NCBI GenBank assembly: GCA_013396635.1
Contig: WBMW01005036.1
Span: 16,582-80,581 of the forward strand
DNA length: 64,000 nucleotides
Origin: Penelope pileata
Taxonomy: Eukaryota > Chordata > Aves > Galliformes > Cracidae
Reading direction: 5' to 3'
How positions within the stretch are numbered: position 1 is the stretch's first letter; every line of letters begins with the position of its first letter. Of this stretch, positions 37,856 to 49,165 are shown in pieces. The notes beneath the pieces were generated by a model that saw only the letters and a program-made list of their open reading frames with translations, did no database searches and was not told the origin of the DNA. The position numbers and the translations under genes are program-made.

Positions 37856-39164
37856 CTTTTCTATTCATTCACAGAATAATAGATATTGCAATGATATTTT
37901 TTAAACTGTGGATTTAACCACCTAAAGCTATCCTTGGAAAGAAACACAGACAGACCATAGTTGTCTGCTGATCCACAGTAACTAAGTGCAGATTCTCAGT
38001 TCAAAATTAATGAAATATGAAGGAAGAATGTCCACCTATGGTTTGTAATATTTTCTACTCAGCAATTAACTCCATTTTCATCTCATATAATAATTTAGAA
38101 GTAGCTAGGATCTCTAGGTTGTATCCCACAAGCTTGATGGAATTACCAGCTGAGCTTCTTGATAGTGTCTGCTTTAGGTTTGTGCAGGGCAAAATTCATA
38201 TTCCAACATGACGACAAGTTTCAATGTCTTTTAGTGAAAATAGAGTTTGATTAGATATATTAGATTTTTTAGGTGAGAAAGCGAAGTAAATTGTGTGTGT
38301 AGAAAGTGAAAGATAGCACATACTCTTAAAAGCCTCAGAAAAATTACATTTTAAACGACTTTCGTGTGGAAAAGAGTTTTCAGGTGACTTCTAGTTTTTC
38401 TCACACAACTTCAAATAAGAATGCCAAAAAAAAATGATTCTGAGGAGAGGAAATGAATACCCAACATTGTCAGTCACTAAAAAGTTTTAGTAGTAAGTAA
38501 GCAATTAGATTCCAGGTTTAATTAACATATATATGACTAAATGTGGCTGTTCAAGTTAAGCGTTCAGCTAAACTGCATTCCTCCAAAAAAAGAACACAAG
38601 CCATGTACTATTTTTTCACTTTAATTCATGAATGATAAAACCTATGTAGCCATCATTTCAAGTAGTTAGCAACAGCATGTTATATGTACTTCAATAAGTT
38701 CACTCTGAAGTCTTTTGTATCTGCGTTGGCCATGCCTGACTGGTCTTTCATCATTGCTTCAGTCCCCAAATCCCCAAGTAATTTTTGTTGTCTTCTGCTG
38801 CACATCCTTTTATCTGTCTTTTGAATGTCCTTTCACTAATGTTGTGACCTATACCATATGCAGTGTTTCAGATAAAAAACTTAACATTGTGTTAGTCACT
38901 GAAAAACATCTGTTATTCATGTTCTGCTTCTAAGAGGAAGATTTGCCTTGCCTTTCTCTGCAAGGAATAACTGAAACTGGGAGAGCTATAAAAAGAATAT
39001 ATACCTCTCGCACCAAGTAGAAATTGGATCTGGGGATCCTCTATGTGGCAACATACAAGTGTTTTTAGTTGGAATTATTTCTGCGATGTACAGAGGAGAA
39101 AAAAAAAAAACACACAAAGATTATCATTACAATTTCCTACTGTTCCTTCATGTTGGAGAGGAAT
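37856..39164. other. AT-rich sequence between two LTRs, no gene supported
   Basis: About 1.3 kb. Short open frames at 38017-38211 and 38715-38933 have no known domain. I see no retroviral internal sequence here, so the LTRs on either side are independent insertions in opposite orientations. Confidence 0.55.
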
Positions 39165-39234
39165 TGGGTCCCGATGTCACGACATGGTCTTAATGTGAGT
39201 ATGGTCATGTTCTCTTTAATCAGATTGTGCACAA

Positions 39235-39244
39235 CATATATAGG
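39235..39244 (-). promoter_or_regulatory. TATA-like box of the LTR-like element
   Basis: The minus strand reads CCTATATATG, about 35 bp downstream of the nearest CCAAT box (complement of 39277-39281) and about 15 bp upstream of ATTAAA. Its position fits a core promoter on the minus strand. No transcript evidence is available here. Confidence 0.5.
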
Positions 39245-39265
39245 CATGCAACAATAGAAACACGC

Positions 39266-39329
39266 GGGCAGCACGCATTGGCTATAGGCATACAGTGGAA
39301 GTACGTGGGCAGCACGCATTGGCTATAGG
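39266..39329 (-). repeat. 23-bp direct repeat carrying CCAAT boxes
   Basis: Two identical 23-bp units at 39266-39288 and 39307-39329, 41 bp apart. Each contains GCACGCATTGGCTATAGG, whose complement holds CCAAT. The spacer is partly similar too, so about 41 bp was duplicated. Tandem enhancer units of this kind are common in retroviral U3 regions. Confidence 0.8.
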
Positions 39330-39408
39330 GTCCCGATCATGCGTCTTCTCCTTGCTTCTTGATTGGATCATCACGCAGACAGACGTGATTGGTCGCTGCC
39401 CACTTGAA

Positions 39409-39431
39409 GCGCATCCGGAGTCCGGATGCGC
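39409..39431. repeat. 23-bp perfect CpG-rich palindrome
   Basis: GCGCATCCGGA (39409-39419) and TCCGGATGCGC (39421-39431) are exact reverse complements around one central G. It lies inside the LTR-like block, upstream of the CCAAT boxes in the minus orientation. Confidence 0.95.
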
Positions 39432-39608
39432 CTCCCCCTCCAGGTGCTCACAAGGAGTGGCCAAGGGGAGAGGCTCATACCCTGGGTTGCTCATATCGAT
39501 CCTCCACACCTTCAGACTATGATGTTTGGGTGAGTGAGTGATTCCTCACTATATTACGAACATCCATAGCATCACGGTTTATGTTTCAAGCTGGACACCG
39601 GGATTTCA

Positions 39609-40354
39609 AACTGAGTTAATATCAAACAATATAGCTAAAGAGGCTGTCAATAACGTGGACAAGTTTTTGTGCCTTCATTAATAATGGAAATTTATTCAAC
39701 AATAAAATATTTGCAGAAATGGTAACATCTAGATATCAAACTTCCTTTTGCTTATAGATCACAACTGTTGAAAGACAGTCAGAATCTGTGCACAAGCTAT
39801 TTTTAGCAGTAAAGTTTGCCTACTTCAATTTTTTCCCTTCTTTTCCACTGTTTCTTCAAGGTCTTGTTTTGTTTTTTACTCTCACAAGCTAGGAAATTTT
39901 ATTTTAATTTTAAACTCTATGTTCACATGTTTGGAAAGAAATATTTAATATACCTTTTTGTTTAGAAGCCTTCCTGATTTCCAATTTTTCAATGTGATAA
40001 TTGAAATAATTAAGTTGTACAGTACTAAGTTGCACTGTAGTAGTAACTCAAGGTCTAGTTTTAAACCTTGCAATTACACAAGATAAATGGAAGTCTTTCC
40101 TATAGGTTGTCTAAATGATAATTGGACAATATAAAAATACAGTAATGATCTTACCTTTATACAGGGAATACTCAGAAAAAATCAGGATCAAGAGTTAAAA
40201 TTTTAATTGGTTTAAATCCTTTTTTGTCTTCTTAACCTGAACATTCTCCAGATCATTTCTTTGTTAGTCTTCTGCTGAGTATTGTCATGCACATTTTGTC
40301 AACAAAAAATTAAGTTAAAAAAATGGCTGGCTTTTTTTTTTTGAATACAGTTTT
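39609..40354. other. AT-rich sequence, nothing recognised
   Basis: About 750 bp of AT-rich sequence between the LTR-like block and the pentanucleotide tract, with no coding or repeat signature. Confidence 0.6.
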
Positions 40355-40538
40355 AATAGAATAGAATAGAATAGAATAGAATAGAATAGAATAGAATAGA
40401 ATAGAATAGAATAGAATAGAATAGAATAGAATAGAATAGAATAGAATAGAATAGAATAGAATAGAATAGAATAGAATAGAATAGAATAGAATAGAATAGA
40501 ATAGAATAGAATAGAATAGAATAGAATAGAATAGAATA
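40355..40538. repeat. (AATAG)n pentanucleotide microsatellite, about 37 units
   Basis: An uninterrupted run of AATAG, about 184 bp. On the other strand the motif is ATTCT. It sits exactly where the 3' tail of the adjacent minus-strand CR1 should be, so it probably grew from the CR1 terminal repeat. Because five is not a multiple of three and the unit has no stop on the minus strand, all three minus frames read as endless YSILF. The apparent 88-, 103- and 148-residue proteins here are therefore artefacts. Confidence 0.97.
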
Positions 40539-40855
40539 ATAGAATAGGAGTACCCCAATCTGGAAGGGACCCACAATGATCATGGAGTCCAACTCCCGGC
40601 TCCACATAACACCACAGCACCACCCAAAAATCAAACCATATTTCTGTGAGCATTGTCCAAACACTTGAACTCAGGCAGGCTTGGTGCTGTGACCAGTGCC
40701 CTAGGCAGCCTGTTCCAGTGCCCAACCACCCCCTGGTGAAGAACCTTTTCCTATCATCCAACCTGTTGCTGTCACCAGAGGGCAGAGATCAGCATCTGCC
40801 CCTCAGCTCCACTTATGAAGGGACTTCAACTGTTCCTCATACGTCTTGTCCTTTA
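40539..40855 (-). mobile_element. CR1 LINE, 3' end fragment
   Basis: This is a minus-strand CR1 next to the pentanucleotide tail. The blocks include CTGGAAGGGACCCACAATGA (40560-40579), GGCAGCCTGTTCCAGTGCCC (40704-40723), CTGTCACCAGAGGGCAGAGA (40769-40788) and CTGCCCCTCAGCTCCACTTA (40796-40815). Similarity ends near 40855, within the 3' part of the element. No reading frame of value remains. Confidence 0.9.
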
Positions 40856-41994
40856 GAATATTTTGCTCTAATCTGATTATCAGATTTTTTATCTGATTTT
40901 GCTTATCCTGAAAGGCTTCAGCCAGGTATGTCCAGGAGCTGAGTGTGGGCAATGGATGAGACCCAACAGTGTGAAGTGTGCTTGTCTATGAGAGCAGAAA
41001 ACTAAAATATATGTACGTACAATATATCCTATATTTCTTCTGTACAAGTGTCCAATTCATTAATATTAAAATAGCTTATGCAATGAGCTGCAAAGAATAT
41101 CATTAGTGCACACAGAAAATTGTGTGGATCAGTATGTTACTACACTGTCAGAACAAACTGGCTTTGAATTTAGGTAATGACAAAATGATTCAAGATGAGC
41201 ATGTAGAGGGAATAATTGCACCTCCCATTAGAGAAAGCCCTCTGCTTTGATCAGATTTTCTGTTGCTTGTCAGCTGAGCTAGCAAAATAAGCAGTGAAAG
41301 CTGGAGGTCAAGACACATAATGCACTATTCTCCCTTCTCAATCACAGAGGTAAAGGAGGTCTTAAAGATGTCAAATACAGGGAGTCAGAAATTGAGCATA
41401 CTCAGTGTGCTCATCCTCAGATTTTTCATCTCCACAGATCTATGAAATCTATTGAAGATAACCGTAGTTGTCTGACAAAAATGGTTCAGCAGAGGCGTTG
41501 TGTAAAGGTCAAATATTTTGCTCAGCCATGTCATAATGCCCAGTTCAGGTGACAATTACATGTAGCTGTGATGCCAGATGTTACAAGTGAGTCTGATAGG
41601 TTAACAGACTTTGTGGATATGTCATCTCATGTGCCACTAATGTTTTTTCTGTACCATTGGAGGTTATGAACTGCAGACAACTCTGCAGTTGTTTCTTGGG
41701 AAGAACTTCTTCACTTACATTACTTGGGAGAGCACTGCCTCACCTCTAGAGAGTTACCTGGCTGAGCCTGTTCCTACCCCTAGTTATTTACCTAGAAGCA
41801 TGCCTTGATATATATTTGAAAACCTGCCCTGGTCTATTGATATATATACGATAATATGATAGGTCAATAGACTGAGTGATGCAATGCTACCAGATGGTGC
41901 TACAAGGAAAATTATTGTTTCAGCCAAAGATCTCCCTGTGGCAACTGGTACACAGATGGTATGGTCCACCTATAGTATGTATCCACTTAATTGA
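40856..41994. other. Mixed sequence, no gene supported
   Basis: About 1.1 kb. A small hairpin with 9-bp arms lies at 41669-41690 (AACTGCAGA, loop CAAC, TCTGCAGTT). The region at about 41640-41770 is less AT-rich but unrecognised. The minus-strand frame at 41784-41969 is treated as chance. Confidence 0.5.
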
Positions 41995-42175
41995 ATGGTA
42001 TGTACCTTCACTGACATGACAAAGTTGATCCTCCATCCCTTGACCCTCACTTCCAGAGCTCCACTGTCAGTCTCCCTTGGCATGCTCAAGGCTGGCCTGG
42101 CAATATCACTGGTGCCCACGTGGATGAACAGCAGAAGTTAACAGTCCAAGGGCAAGGTAAAATTCAGCATCCTCC
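41995..42175 (-). mobile_element. Possible CR1-like ORF1 esterase fragment
   Basis: On the minus strand, 42099-42122 encode HVGTSDIA, preceded by LLFI. The next part reads PRETDSGALEVRVKGWRINF. The HVGT(S/N)DIA motif is typical of the esterase (SGNH hydrolase-like) domain known in ORF1 of CR1-type LINEs. The surrounding bases also look like a bird repeat I have met, but I cannot exclude another retroelement. The piece is short, flanked by unrelated sequence, and clearly not functional. Confidence 0.5.
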
Positions 42176-44204
42176 ATAACAACTCTGCTTTCAGAAACAT
42201 GTATGTGATATGAGCATACAGTCATATATGAACATAGAGCTGTAGTTCTCCAGATATGTCTATGCACTAGTAAATGATAAACAGAACTTTATATAAGTAA
42301 CAGTAGTAAAAATTCATTCATAATGTAATATGATTTGACTATGGGACTTTCTGAAGTCCTTAAGGCACACAAGCTGAAAGCATGCTTCCAGATGGAGACA
42401 AAAATACCCTTTTTCCCAGGGGAGCAGTGAAAATTTTTAAGCTGCATCAACTTTCTTACTATTTAACTGTTTATTTACAGACTTACATTAGTGCATGAAC
42501 AAGTTAGTATCCCATGTCTCCTCTATTGTTTTTGAAGTGATTAGTGCCTCTGGGATTTTTTGGAGGATGCATGTTCTCTGTTCGTTCATGAGGCAGCTGT
42601 GTAAAGGCTGTCACAATATTTGCCGTTTGCACTAGATCTCTAATTGGCAGAAAGAAACTTTACACTACTTGTATACTTGTACCTGAGCATCCAAAATAGC
42701 GTCAGACATATTATAGCTTATAATATCGCATATTGCAAGAGTCCGATTTTGAAAAAAATATCAAATATCTATTACAGTTAAATTTAAGAACAGGAGAAAA
42801 ATGCAGCTTTCTGTATCTCATCCTATCTTCTCATTCAGTTTGAAGTTCACTGGGAAATTAATTCCCATAGCTACAATGTATATCTGGGACATGCAGACCC
42901 AAATCCAGCCTACAGCTTTTCTTGGAAAAATTATTAATTCTGTATTAGTCCAATATTCCCTCTAAAATATATATACACATATATAAGTTTTAGTCTGGAG
43001 AAATAATGACTCAACTTGGTATTTATGTTATTTAAAAGTACAAAAAAAAAGTCAATTTCTTCTGGGCCACCTTTACTGATTATGAAAGCTTCAGGGAAAG
43101 TAAACATGGATTTGGTTTGCAACAGGAAATGAGTCAAGCAATATTGTTTCAGAGTTTTTAATTCTAATTGCTTTATGTCCTGTCATTAAAGTCAAAATTA
43201 AGTGTTGTAGTAGAGAATGTCAAAATCATTTTCTGACGTTGATATATAATGTTGCATTGGATATACTATCAACTAATTAGTTCAATAGTGGATCACTTAA
43301 ATGGTAACTGAACTGAGTTCATCTTGTTGACACAGAAGGTCCACCCTGCTGTTGATAAATACTGCATAAACTTCAATTAAACTATTATAGAGGGCAATTA
43401 TGGTCTATAACTGAGGCCATTCTTTCTCCAAAGCATGTAAAACTATGAAGTCTTCCTTCTATATATAGAAGTTCTGACTGTTTATCTTAAAATGAAAACA
43501 ATTTATATTTTGTTGTTTCTGACGCAAACTAAGAGGTATTCCTTCCTGTCAGGTGAGACCAATAGTCCCCAAAACATCCTTATCTTTCTCACCTAGTCTT
43601 CTACATCATAATAATACCTAGACTTATAATGTCAGATGTCCATGTTCAAATAACAGAAGGCTACAATGGAAATTTGTGCAACATATCTGTTCCTATTTAT
43701 TTTCTATGCCAGCAAAAGAGTGTTGGCAGTGTTGATGTAACAGGACACAGTTTCCGGTTACATAGATTCCAATCTGTAATATGTGTGCAATCAATTCCCG
43801 TTCATCTTTACTTCCGTAAAATTTTGTCTTGGCCTTGTAAGAGTAAAGAGTAGTTACTAACCCAAGTTATCATTTTATCTCAAAACTCTGGATTTATAAT
43901 ATTCATTGCTTTTGTTTAGTTCACTAGATAGCAGGTTTGCGTGGTTGTAGGTGAAAAGAAAAAAATTACTCCTCTTTTATACAGTAGTTGTATGAATGAC
44001 ATGATGTTATAGAAGATACATGATCAGACTACAGCAATAACCTTAAAATACTTAATCACATTATCACATTATTCTCAAGAAAAGTTACACTGCAATAAAT
44101 GGAATTATACTTACTTTAAATTTTGTGTGTGATGGAAAATATTCCCAGTGAAAAATAATATTCAGGTGTTTAACACATTTCATTTCAAGAACCTAAGGTA
44201 CTGT

Positions 44205-44237
44205 GCCCAAAGTATGCCCAAAGTATACCCAAAGTAT
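44205..44237. repeat. 11-bp tandem repeat, three units
   Basis: GCCCAAAGTAT twice and then ACCCAAAGTAT. Confidence 0.9.
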
Positions 44238-44738
44238 AAAATCATTATAAAAATAGTACTTACTATATTGAATAAAAGTCTATCTTCTGAATTATCTGTC
44301 CTACCTAACTGTAACCAAAAGTAACCAAATACTTCACATGAAATGAAAGAATCACACAGCCAAGTGGATGCAATTTATCATACATAAATATCCCATTTAA
44401 TCCTACATATTTAGAGATAGGCTTAAATTGAGAACCATGCATTTTTATCAATCTTCTAAAGCATTTGAAGATATTAAATATTATAATCCGATATACTTAC
44501 TGTCAGAGTATACAATTCCCATATCTGCCTAAGGACAAATAACACTTGCAAAATTATGTTACCTCATTTTCAGCCATAACATGAAGAAAGTAAGGGAACA
44601 AACTCCCTTCAGACCTCTACGTAAACCTCTTATTTGATACTTCATGACCACTGATGCAAACTTAAATTGTTTGAAGTTTGTAGTATCTGTAGAGCTAGAT
44701 AATGATACTTTTTTTCTAAAAAGCCTCTAAACTAGAAT

Positions 44739-44783
44739 GAATGTCTTTCATGTAGTCACCATATTACTACATGAAAGGCATTC
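44739..44783. repeat. Inverted repeat with 18-bp arms
   Basis: GAATGTCTTTCATGTAGT (44739-44756) pairs with ACTACATGAAAGGCATTC (44766-44783) with one mismatch and a 9-nt loop. In RNA the mismatch becomes a tolerated G-U pair on one strand. The stem does not continue beyond the arms. Confidence 0.9.
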
Positions 44784-45310
44784 CAAAGTTTCGGAGCTAC
44801 TCATTGGAAGGGCTATTCATTTGATGTGTTTTAGTATTAGTCAGAAAATGAGGGTTCATTCAATTGGAATATTTGACAGTACTTGCCATATAAGTATCTC
44901 AAAATGACAAATATCAATTAGCAACTTCTCCATCAGCTTCTTCCACCTTTTAGTCATTCCCATAACTAAGAGCGTACAATTTACAGCATGTTAAGAATAT
45001 AAATTTGTGAGAAACTATTTTGATAGATGGGATATAAAAATATGAATAGAATAGACTGGTACCAGTTCTGATTGGGCTGCAAGGGAAGAAAGATGGTGTT
45101 GGTGGCCCACTGAATATCCAGTACAGTGGTTTTCAATCTCTATGAATCTGTGTGATGACACAATGGAGATTAAACATATGAAGTTTATAGCCTCCTGAAA
45201 TCCAGTGTATCTGTTCAGGAGTATAAAAAGAGTTCCAAAGTGGTTTAACATAGATCCAAAATACAGTCAATGTCAATACTGTATTCTGAGGTGCTTAAAT
45301 ATCTGAATAT

Positions 45311-45728
45311 GCAAGCAAAGGTTGAGTGTGCAAGCAAAGGAAAGTCAGGAGATCATTCCTTACTTCCCACCTGCAGGCAGATGTTCAGCCATTTTAAGGA
45401 CACATAGTGGCCTCCTTGGAAGACAAATGCCATCACTCCAAACTTCTTCTCTTCCTCCATCTTTCACCTAGTTTTTATTGCTGAACACAGCCTCATGTGG
45501 TATGGGACACCCCTTTGGCCAGTCTGAGTTAGCTGTTCTGGTTCTGTTCCCTCCCATCTTCTCAGGCACTCCCAGCTCCTGGCTGGCAGGGCAGTATGAT
45601 TCTGTGTAAGCACTGCTCAGCAAAAGCTAAAACATCAGTGTGCTATCAACACTGTTTTCATCACAAATCCAAAACATAGCAACATACCTGCCTCTATGAA
45701 GAAAATAAACCAGTCAAAGTCCCAACAG
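45311..45728 (-). mobile_element. Solo LTR of an avian endogenous retrovirus (family A), partial
   Basis: The complement of this segment follows the same order as the LTR at 37361-37855. Landmarks, as complements of the plus strand, are: tail side GCAAGCAAAGG twice (45311-45341), GATGTTCAGCCATT (45382-45395), GGAAGACAAATGCCATCACT (45418-45437), CTCATGTGGTATGGGACACC (45492-45511), TAAGCACTGCTCAGCAAAAG (45607-45626) and ATCACAAATCCAAAACATAG (45660-45679). The part after the polyadenylation region is missing, so the copy is truncated at its 3' end. No internal retroviral sequence adjoins it. Confidence 0.8.
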
Positions 45729-48020
45729 TGATGGAGAACACAATCAAAACTGATAATATGATTTATAAAAATGAAATGAAACCTAGAGCAGAATCATCAA
45801 AATTTTCAGGAAGATGTTGCTGTAGATCAAAACATTTCTTTGTAACGGATAATCCATTAAGACTCGAGAGCGAGGGGGAGAGCAGTATGAGAGGCATTGC
45901 TTCGGTAGATGTAAATACTGGTTTATCATGGAAAGAAGGTGTAATCTTGCAATAAAAGGGGCCTCAGTTCATAATGTTGATGCAGTCCCTTTCCATTTGC
46001 ATTGCCTTGGGGAAATCATTTCTCATCTGTGTCATCATCAACAAATAATGACAACGCTTTTTCACGTGGTTCACAGGTAGATTGGGAAAGATTAATTACT
46101 TAACCTCTGTACTGTGTTTGGAACATGAAAAATATTATAAAAAGTTTAAGTAGTGTTATTATGTTAATGAGCAATTAAAAAATCGTATTTTTTATTTCAA
46201 GGCAAATTAGTATTTTTTATTTAATCTTTGTGATATTCAGAAGAGGGTATGTTTTCAAAACAAACGACTATCCAATTAACCTAAAACTCCTTCAAGTCTC
46301 TTTGTAGTCTTGCAAATAAACTGAATGCTTTATTCATAAAGAATCAAAAATATTAAGATAATTTTATTTGTAAACATTATTGAATCTATATGGTTATGAA
46401 CATAAAAGGAGTTTTAGTAGGTTTAGACGAAATATGAAACCTTGCATATGTCTTTAAAGTTTTAAGTGGGTTATTTCAGAATTACTTGAAAGAGCTGATC
46501 AATATTTCATAGTTTCACCACTGTATATAGTTGTTTAAAACACTTTGATCAAATTGAATTATGGGTCTTTTATCTCACTGTGGCACTCAATGTTTCCAAT
46601 AGATAACTGTTGACAACAGTAGTTCTGAGTATGTAATTACATTGTCACCAAAAAAGACAACTTTTTGAATAACAAATGAAACAGTCATGAACCTGGCTTC
46701 ACAAAAATAGCCAAACTTATGGACACCAAATATACGTGAAAGACTGAGTAACTGGGAAAACAATAAGAAAACTGCAAGCAATAATAAAAAAGTTCAGGAT
46801 CCAAACAGTTGTCCAATGCTACTTCACCAATATTTTAGGTTGGTAAGAAAAGACACTGTGATAACTGCATCTCTTTGACATACTAAGGAGTCAGCAATCT
46901 GGTATTTTAACTACCCAGTCTGCATGTATGTCAAGGCTATCTGGATTTAAAGGAACAATATGTTAAAGTAGACAGATTAAGTAGATGCAGAAGTCTAAAT
47001 AAAATCTGAAAAGTTGGAATCATTTACATTTTGTTGATGTATACGTCAGTCAAACATGTACTGTAGCATTTCTTTTGATATGGAATTCTCTTTACTGTGA
47101 ATTGTTAAAGTTTAGTGTGCTGTAATGATTTATCAACTGGATACATCGGATTACACACTTCATTAACTACTTCTTTTTCTCTCATTTCATTCACTGCATG
47201 CTCTCATGAATATAGCTCACGTTTTGCTGTGTTTTCAAAAGTACAGAAGAGAGAAAGATACAAAATAATCTTTCAAAACATCTTTGCTGCTGGGTTTAGA
47301 AAATCCTAGCCTAATTAATTGTGTCCAAAAAGTAATGGCTATATTAATGTGTCAAGAGCAAATAGGATTTCTGAAGTCTACTCAGATAAAACAACCTGTG
47401 ATAGAAAAGACTTAGTAAAGAATAGCTGATCAGGTTTTAGTATATATGCATAAAATATAGTCTACTTCCTACTTTGTCACTATAATTCCTTTCTTCCATA
47501 AATGATATCAAACACTCTTTGTTTTACTCTTTTCTGATTGCAAAGCAGTCAAAAACAGATGTGGTGTTCAGTTGCACAATGGTTTTGGGCAGTCTCTGTC
47601 AACATCCAGTAATAAATCACATGTATCCATCCCATGTTTCTATGTGCACTACGTATGGCTGTCCCTGTACTTAATGATATAAAATGAACAGCTCAGAGAA
47701 AATGGAGAAAACAGGGACATCTACCCATCATCTGTATAGTTTTACTTTTCAGTAAGCAGTAATAGCTCAACTTAAACTTGAGTAATAGCTTAAAAAGTTC
47801 ATTAGATAGCACACCATCATCCTTAGTGCTGTTAGCATTTATAAAATTAGAAGGACAATTGTACTGTACTTGGAAGAAGGTATAACTCCAAAATTCAAGA
47901 TCACTGATTTTGGGACCAGGCAAGAAGGAACAGTGAGATGGAACCCTTTGGAAACTGCTAAAAACAATTTATACACTGACTAAGACAGGAAACATTTTAC
48001 TTTCTCACTCCTCTTTCCCA
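45729..48020. other. AT-rich sequence, no gene supported
   Basis: About 2.3 kb. The 75-codon frame at 45728-45955 has no known domain. A segment near 47320 (TCCAAAAAGTAATGGC) resembles a mariner end for about a dozen bases only. Nothing else is recognised. Confidence 0.5.
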
Positions 48021-48240
48021 GCTGTAGTTGCACAGCGGTTTTCCCTTTCTTTAATTTGCTCTCCCAGAGGCACACACAGTGCCACTCATGTCTCAGCTCT
48101 GGCAGCAGGGGGCCCCTTTTGGAGCAGCTGGAGCTGGCTCTGATTCAACGTGAGGTAGTGCTGGGCTCTGCTCACAGAAGCCACCCTGCATCCCCCCAAC
48201 TGCCAAAATCATGCTATATGAACCCAGCACAAACACAGTT
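48021..48240 (-). mobile_element. LTR-like repeat fragment (family B)
   Basis: This GC-richer piece resembles the high-coordinate end of the element at 54892-55750. Shared features are a TCCCAGAGGCAC-type start (48063-48074), GAGCAGCTGGAGCTGGCTCT (48121-48140) matching GAGCCAGCTGGAACCGGCTG there, and ACAGAAGCCACCC (about 48174-48186). I read both as pieces of one long bird LTR or related retroelement on the minus strand. The 78-residue open frame across it (48056-48292) is an artefact. The family assignment is from memory. Confidence 0.5.
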
Positions 48241-49134
48241 ACACTGTTCTAGTGGGATTAATACACTTACTACACTTACCTTAGCCAGCTAATTCAGGAG
48301 TGCAGTTTTGGCTTTGAGGGTGATTGCTCTGAATTACTTGCAACAAGTTTGCTTTTTTTCTATTTTATTATCATTGCAAATAATTTCTCAGATAACTTGT
48401 AAAGATTTCATAAGGAAACTCAAGCATACTATATGGTTATGTAATCAGATGCTATATTGTAATGAAAATGCTATGAAAAACAATGAATTAAGGACATAGA
48501 GAATGAATTTTGCTCTGACACTTCCTACTTTGGAGTGCTTGCTTTTGCAGGTCTCATACTCTATTAATAGCTTTATTTGTACAAATTTATAAATGTAGCA
48601 TGTCCCTATGCCATTTTCTTCTTATATTCCATCACTGAAGGAAGAAAATTAAATTGAGAGGCATGATTTCAACTACACCAAAATAACATGGTTCACCACT
48701 AGAAAATATTATTTCTGTTCAACTGAAGATGCTTAAAACAATAACAAGAAATTTGGCACATTCAACATCTACAAGTGAACTACTTCTGCCTCTGTATGAT
48801 TTACAGCACAAAGTGATGATTAGAGTACTCAGTTGAGATGACATCAGAAAAATCTGAGAAGATGTTTATGCAACACAGATTTATCAATTTACTTTTACTT
48901 TGGGGAGAACCAGTAATGAAAACTCTTTTAGGTCCTGACTGTATTTAGGCTTCAATTATTTGGCACAGAAGCAGAAATTTTTGAGTTGGATAACTTTTAA
49001 GAGAAAAGAACTGAAATGTTTTGAGCACTGCAAACTATTCTGGCTTCAGATGGCTGCTGAATGGAGTGTTGGCATAAGAGTCTCAAAATATAAATAATGA
49101 CATTGTAGATCTCCAACATTTTTTTTTTTTTTTT

Positions 49135-49165
49135 NNNNNNNNNNNNNNNNNNNNNNNNNNNNNNN
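49135..49165. other. Assembly gap (31 N) after a poly-T run
   Basis: A run of T from about 49120 leads straight into 31 unknown bases. Homopolymer slippage probably broke the assembly here. Confidence 0.99.

Larger units (their letters stand above)
39165..39608 (-). mobile_element. CpG-rich solo LTR-like element with repeated CCAAT boxes
   Basis: This block stands out by its CpG content. Its ends carry an imperfect inverted repeat, TCCCGATGTC (39169-39178) and GACACCGGGA (39594-39603). Read on the minus strand it has four CCAAT boxes (plus-strand ATTGG at 39388, 39362, 39318 and 39277). Two of them lie in a perfect 23-bp direct repeat (39266-39288 and 39307-39329). Next come the TATA-like CCTATATATG (39235-39244) and ATTAAA (39215-39220). 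That order fits a retroviral U3 promoter, and a polyadenylation signal so close to the TATA box resembles LTRs with a very short R region. I see no clear target duplication and no adjacent internal sequence. The family name is unknown to me. Confidence 0.6.
42176..45310. other. AT-rich sequence, no gene supported
   Basis: About 3.1 kb. It contains an 11-bp unit repeated three times at 44205-44237 and a long hairpin at 44739-44783. Short frames (42934-43137 minus, 43629-43853, 45015-45251 minus) show no known domain. Confidence 0.5.

Noticed and set aside
37361..39608. The LTRs at 37361-37855 and 39165-39608 as a pair bounding one provirus
   Set aside because: They are different in sequence and opposite in orientation, and the DNA between them has no retroviral coding content.
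40310..40761. Three minus-strand open frames with repeated YSILF residues
   Set aside because: They are translations of the AATAG pentanucleotide tract, which lacks stops in all three minus frames.
47318..47335. Short match to a mariner terminal repeat (TCCAAAAAGTAATGGC)
   Set aside because: Only about a dozen bases agree, with no partner end or internal sequence nearby.
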